A stretch of 6,920 nucleotides of DNA, taken from NCBI GenBank assembly GCA_937910255.1, contig CALEOQ010000556.1, positions 1 to 6,920 on the forward strand. The letters are read 5' to 3'. The notes beneath the pieces are model-generated. The model did no database searches, was not told the DNA's origin, and was given only the letters and a program-made list of their open reading frames with translations. This document shows, in pieces, positions 5,577 through 6,920 of the stretch; position 1 is the stretch's first letter, and each line of letters opens with the position of its first letter. The stretch comes from an uncultured Caulobacteraceae bacterium (GTDB lineage: Bacteria > Pseudomonadota > Alphaproteobacteria > Caulobacterales > Caulobacteraceae). A program made the translations under genes and the position numbers.

Positions 5577-6608
5577 ATGGGTTACCGGGTGGCCGTCGTC
5601 GGCGCCACGGGCAATGTGGGCCGTGAGATGCTGAATATCCTCGAGGAAGTCGAGTTTCCCGTGGACAAGATTCACGCGATCGCCTCGCGCAAATCCATCG
5701 GCGTCCAGGTGTCCTTCGGCTCCGAAACGGTGGCCTGCGAGGATATCGCCCAGTTCGACTTCTCCACTGTCGACCTGGTGCTGATGAGCGTGTCGGGCTC
5801 CTTCTCCAAGGAGTGGTCGCCCAAGATCGGCGCCGCCGGCCCCATCGTCATCGACAATTCCTCGGCCTTCCGGATGGACCCCGACGTGCCGTTGATCGTG
5901 CCGGAGGTGAACCCGGACGACGTCTCCTACGCCCACAAGAAGAATATCATCGCCAATCCCAACTGCTCGACCGCCCAGCTGGTGGTGGCGCTGAAGCCGC
6001 TGCACGAGCGGGCGAAGATCAAGCGGGTGGTGGTCTCGACCTACCAGTCGGTCTCCGGCGCGGGCAAGGAGGGCATGGACGAGCTCTGGGATCAGACCAA
6101 GGGCGTCTTCGTCCTCGGCGCGCCGCCGCCCAAGAAGTTCCCCAAGCAGATCGCCTTCAACGTCATCCCCTTCATCGGCGCCTTCAACGACGACGGCTAT
6201 ACCGACGAAGAGGCCAAGATGTGGAACGAGACCCACAAGATGATCGACCCGGCCATCAAGCTGACGGTCACCTGCGTGCGCGTTCCGGTGATGGTCGGCC
6301 ATGCCGAGGCGGTGAACATCGAGTTCTACAACCCCCTGGACGAGGACGATGCCCGCGACCTGCTGCGCGACAGCCCCGGCCTGGTGGTGATCGATAAGCG
6401 CGACGAGACCGGCTACATGACGCCCAAGGAGGCCCAGGGTGAGTTCCCGGTCTTCGTCAGCCGCATCCGCAACGATCCGACGGTGGAGCACGGCCTGAAC
6501 CTGTGGGTGGTGGCCGACAATCTGCGCAAGGGCGCAGCGCTCAACGCCATCCAGATCGCCCAGCTGCTGGACGAGCGCGGCCTGATCAAGACCAAGGCCA
6601 TAGCCTAG
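5577..6608 (+). CDS. asd: Aspartate-semialdehyde dehydrogenase
   Basis: This enzyme (343 residues) reduces aspartyl-4-phosphate to aspartate-4-semialdehyde with NADPH. It is the branch point to lysine and diaminopimelate (cell wall), threonine, methionine and isoleucine, and acts in the cytoplasm. The N-terminal NADP-binding loop GATGNVG is at residues 9-15, directly after the first strand MGYRVAVV. DNSSAFR (93-99) is a family signature. The catalytic cysteine is Cys130 in NPNCSTAQL. Gln157 precedes SVSGAG (158-163), Arg235 is in CVRVPV, and the acid-base His242 is in MVGHAEAVN. The C-terminal dimer and NADP region ends with WVVADNLRKGAALNA. All key residues are present and the length is normal. 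The start ATG follows a good AGGAG and begins exactly at the family's N-terminus. The gene is alone on the plus strand, divergent from the thioesterase, with a hairpin 25 bases after its stop. Confidence 0.98.
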   Translation: MGYRVAVVGATGNVGREMLNILEEVEFPVDKIHAIASRKSIGVQVSFGSETVACEDIAQFDFSTVDLVLMSVSGSFSKEWSPKIGAAGPIVIDNSSAFRMDPDVPLIVPEVNPDDVSYAHKKNIIANPNCSTAQLVVALKPLHERAKIKRVVVSTYQSVSGAGKEGMDELWDQTKGVFVLGAPPPKKFPKQIAFNVIPFIGAFNDDGYTDEEAKMWNETHKMIDPAIKLTVTCVRVPVMVGHAEAVNIEFYNPLDEDDARDLLRDSPGLVVIDKRDETGYMTPKEAQGEFPVFVSRIRNDPTVEHGLNLWVVADNLRKGAALNAIQIAQLLDERGLIKTKAIA

Positions 6609-6752
6609 GTTCAAAGGCTTTAGACTGATGTGAATGGGCGGCCGTCCCGCGGTCGCCCATTTGCATGTCCGCTTCCCGCCAGTCCGGCCCGGGTCTGCGC
6701 TTGTGAAGCCTGACCGAAGGCCTAGGTAAGGGGCCGCGCCGCAGAGGCGCGC
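6609..6752. other. Intergenic region after asd, end of genomic insert
   Basis: Apart from the terminator hairpin and a CCTAGGT motif at 6721-6727, I see no gene. No start codon with a ribosome site and a continuing frame is visible before the adapter begins at 6753. The next gene is out of view. Confidence 0.6.
6633..6661 (+). terminator. Terminator hairpin after asd
   Basis: AATGGGCG (6633-6640) pairs with CGCCCATT (6654-6661). The stem continues inward through GCCG/CGGT (one G-T pair) around a 5-base loop, about 12 bp in all. The T-rich tail is short (ATTTG), so it is a GC-rich terminator of the kind common in GC-rich alphaproteobacteria. Confidence 0.7.
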
Positions 6753-6816
6753 AGATCGGAAGAGCACACGTCTGAACTCCAGTCACGTCGTAATCTCGTA
6801 TGCCGTCTTCTGCCTG
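6753..6816. other. Illumina index adapter with barcode and P7 sequence (right end)
   Basis: From 6753 the sequence begins AGATCGGAAGAGCACACG and continues as the full 34-base TruSeq-type read-2 adapter to 6786. A 6-base index, GTCGTA (6787-6792), follows. Positions 6793-6816 are the P7 flow-cell complement, including CTCGTATGCCGTCTTCTGC, with one mismatch (C for T at 6814). Bases 6753-6770 are the exact reverse complement of bases 2-19, so both contig ends carry the same adapter pointing outward. Confidence 0.99.
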
Positions 6817-6920
6817 AAAAAAACAAGTCACTCACTCACCTCTTCTTCCGTCTTCTTCTTGACACCCCTACCTCATCCCCCCCAACTATCGCACCACATC
6901 TGCAGCCCACCACCACACGT
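6817..6920. other. Post-adapter low-complexity sequencing noise
   Basis: Seven A bases follow the P7 end directly, then a stretch rich in C, T and A with very few G, containing CTTCTTC and CACCAC runs. Such sequence is produced when the sequencer reads past the end of a library fragment. It has no coding or structural features and is not part of the genome. Confidence 0.92.

Noticed and set aside
5562..6767. Minus-strand open frame of 401 residues opposite asd
   Set aside because: It is entirely antisense to a textbook asd gene and begins inside the adapter sequence.
1..6770. Terminal inverted repeat suggesting a linear element or transposon
   Set aside because: The 18-bp repeat is Illumina adapter sequence, not biological.
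6824..6920. C/T-rich tail as a polypyrimidine or repeat region
   Set aside because: It follows adapter, index, P7 sequence and an A run, so it is read-through noise.

Overview
The window is a short, GC-rich bacterial contig that still carries uncut Illumina sequencing adapter at both ends. Genuine genomic sequence runs from about position 20 to 6752. Positions 1-19 are the tail of the read-2 (P7-side) adapter. Positions 6753-6816 are the same adapter read outward through a 6-nt index and the P7 flow-cell sequence. Positions 6817-6920 are an A run and low-complexity noise. The gene families and base composition point to an alphaproteobacterium, most likely Caulobacterales (Caulobacter, Phenylobacterium or Brevundimonas-like). 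This rests on recognising an UrcA-family secreted protein, an alphaproteobacterial-looking aspartate-semialdehyde dehydrogenase, and Caulobacter-style promoter resemblances. It is an inference, not a database result.

Layout. Six genes lie on the minus strand and one on the plus strand. From right to left on the minus strand: a PaaI-type hotdog thioesterase (5394-5005), a class I SAM-dependent methyltransferase (5001-4243) and a histidine phosphatase (4218-3631) are packed with gaps of 3 and 24 nt and look like one operon. Next comes a 193-bp intergenic region with a candidate promoter and TTGCG-type inverted repeats. It is followed by a small secreted UrcA-family protein (3437-3153) ending at a strong hairpin terminator (3074-3101). 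Then come a small NATD1/YjdJ-type GNAT-fold protein (3019-2702) and a large M16 zinc-metallopeptidase lipoprotein (from 2591), cut off at the left edge by the adapter junction. On the plus strand, divergent from the thioesterase operon, is asd (5577-6608), encoding aspartate-semialdehyde dehydrogenase of the lysine/threonine/methionine pathway, followed by a hairpin terminator.

The genes are mostly ordinary housekeeping or accessory functions. I see no mobile element, CRISPR array, tRNA, rRNA or defence locus, and I do not see a convincing undescribed system. The points most worth a second look are the adapter ends (which also create a false truncation and a false protein), the clustered half-sites upstream of the UrcA gene, the paired Arg-to-Lys changes in the histidine phosphatase pocket, the unusual SAM-binding loop of the methyltransferase, and three same-orientation CCTAGGT motifs around asd.
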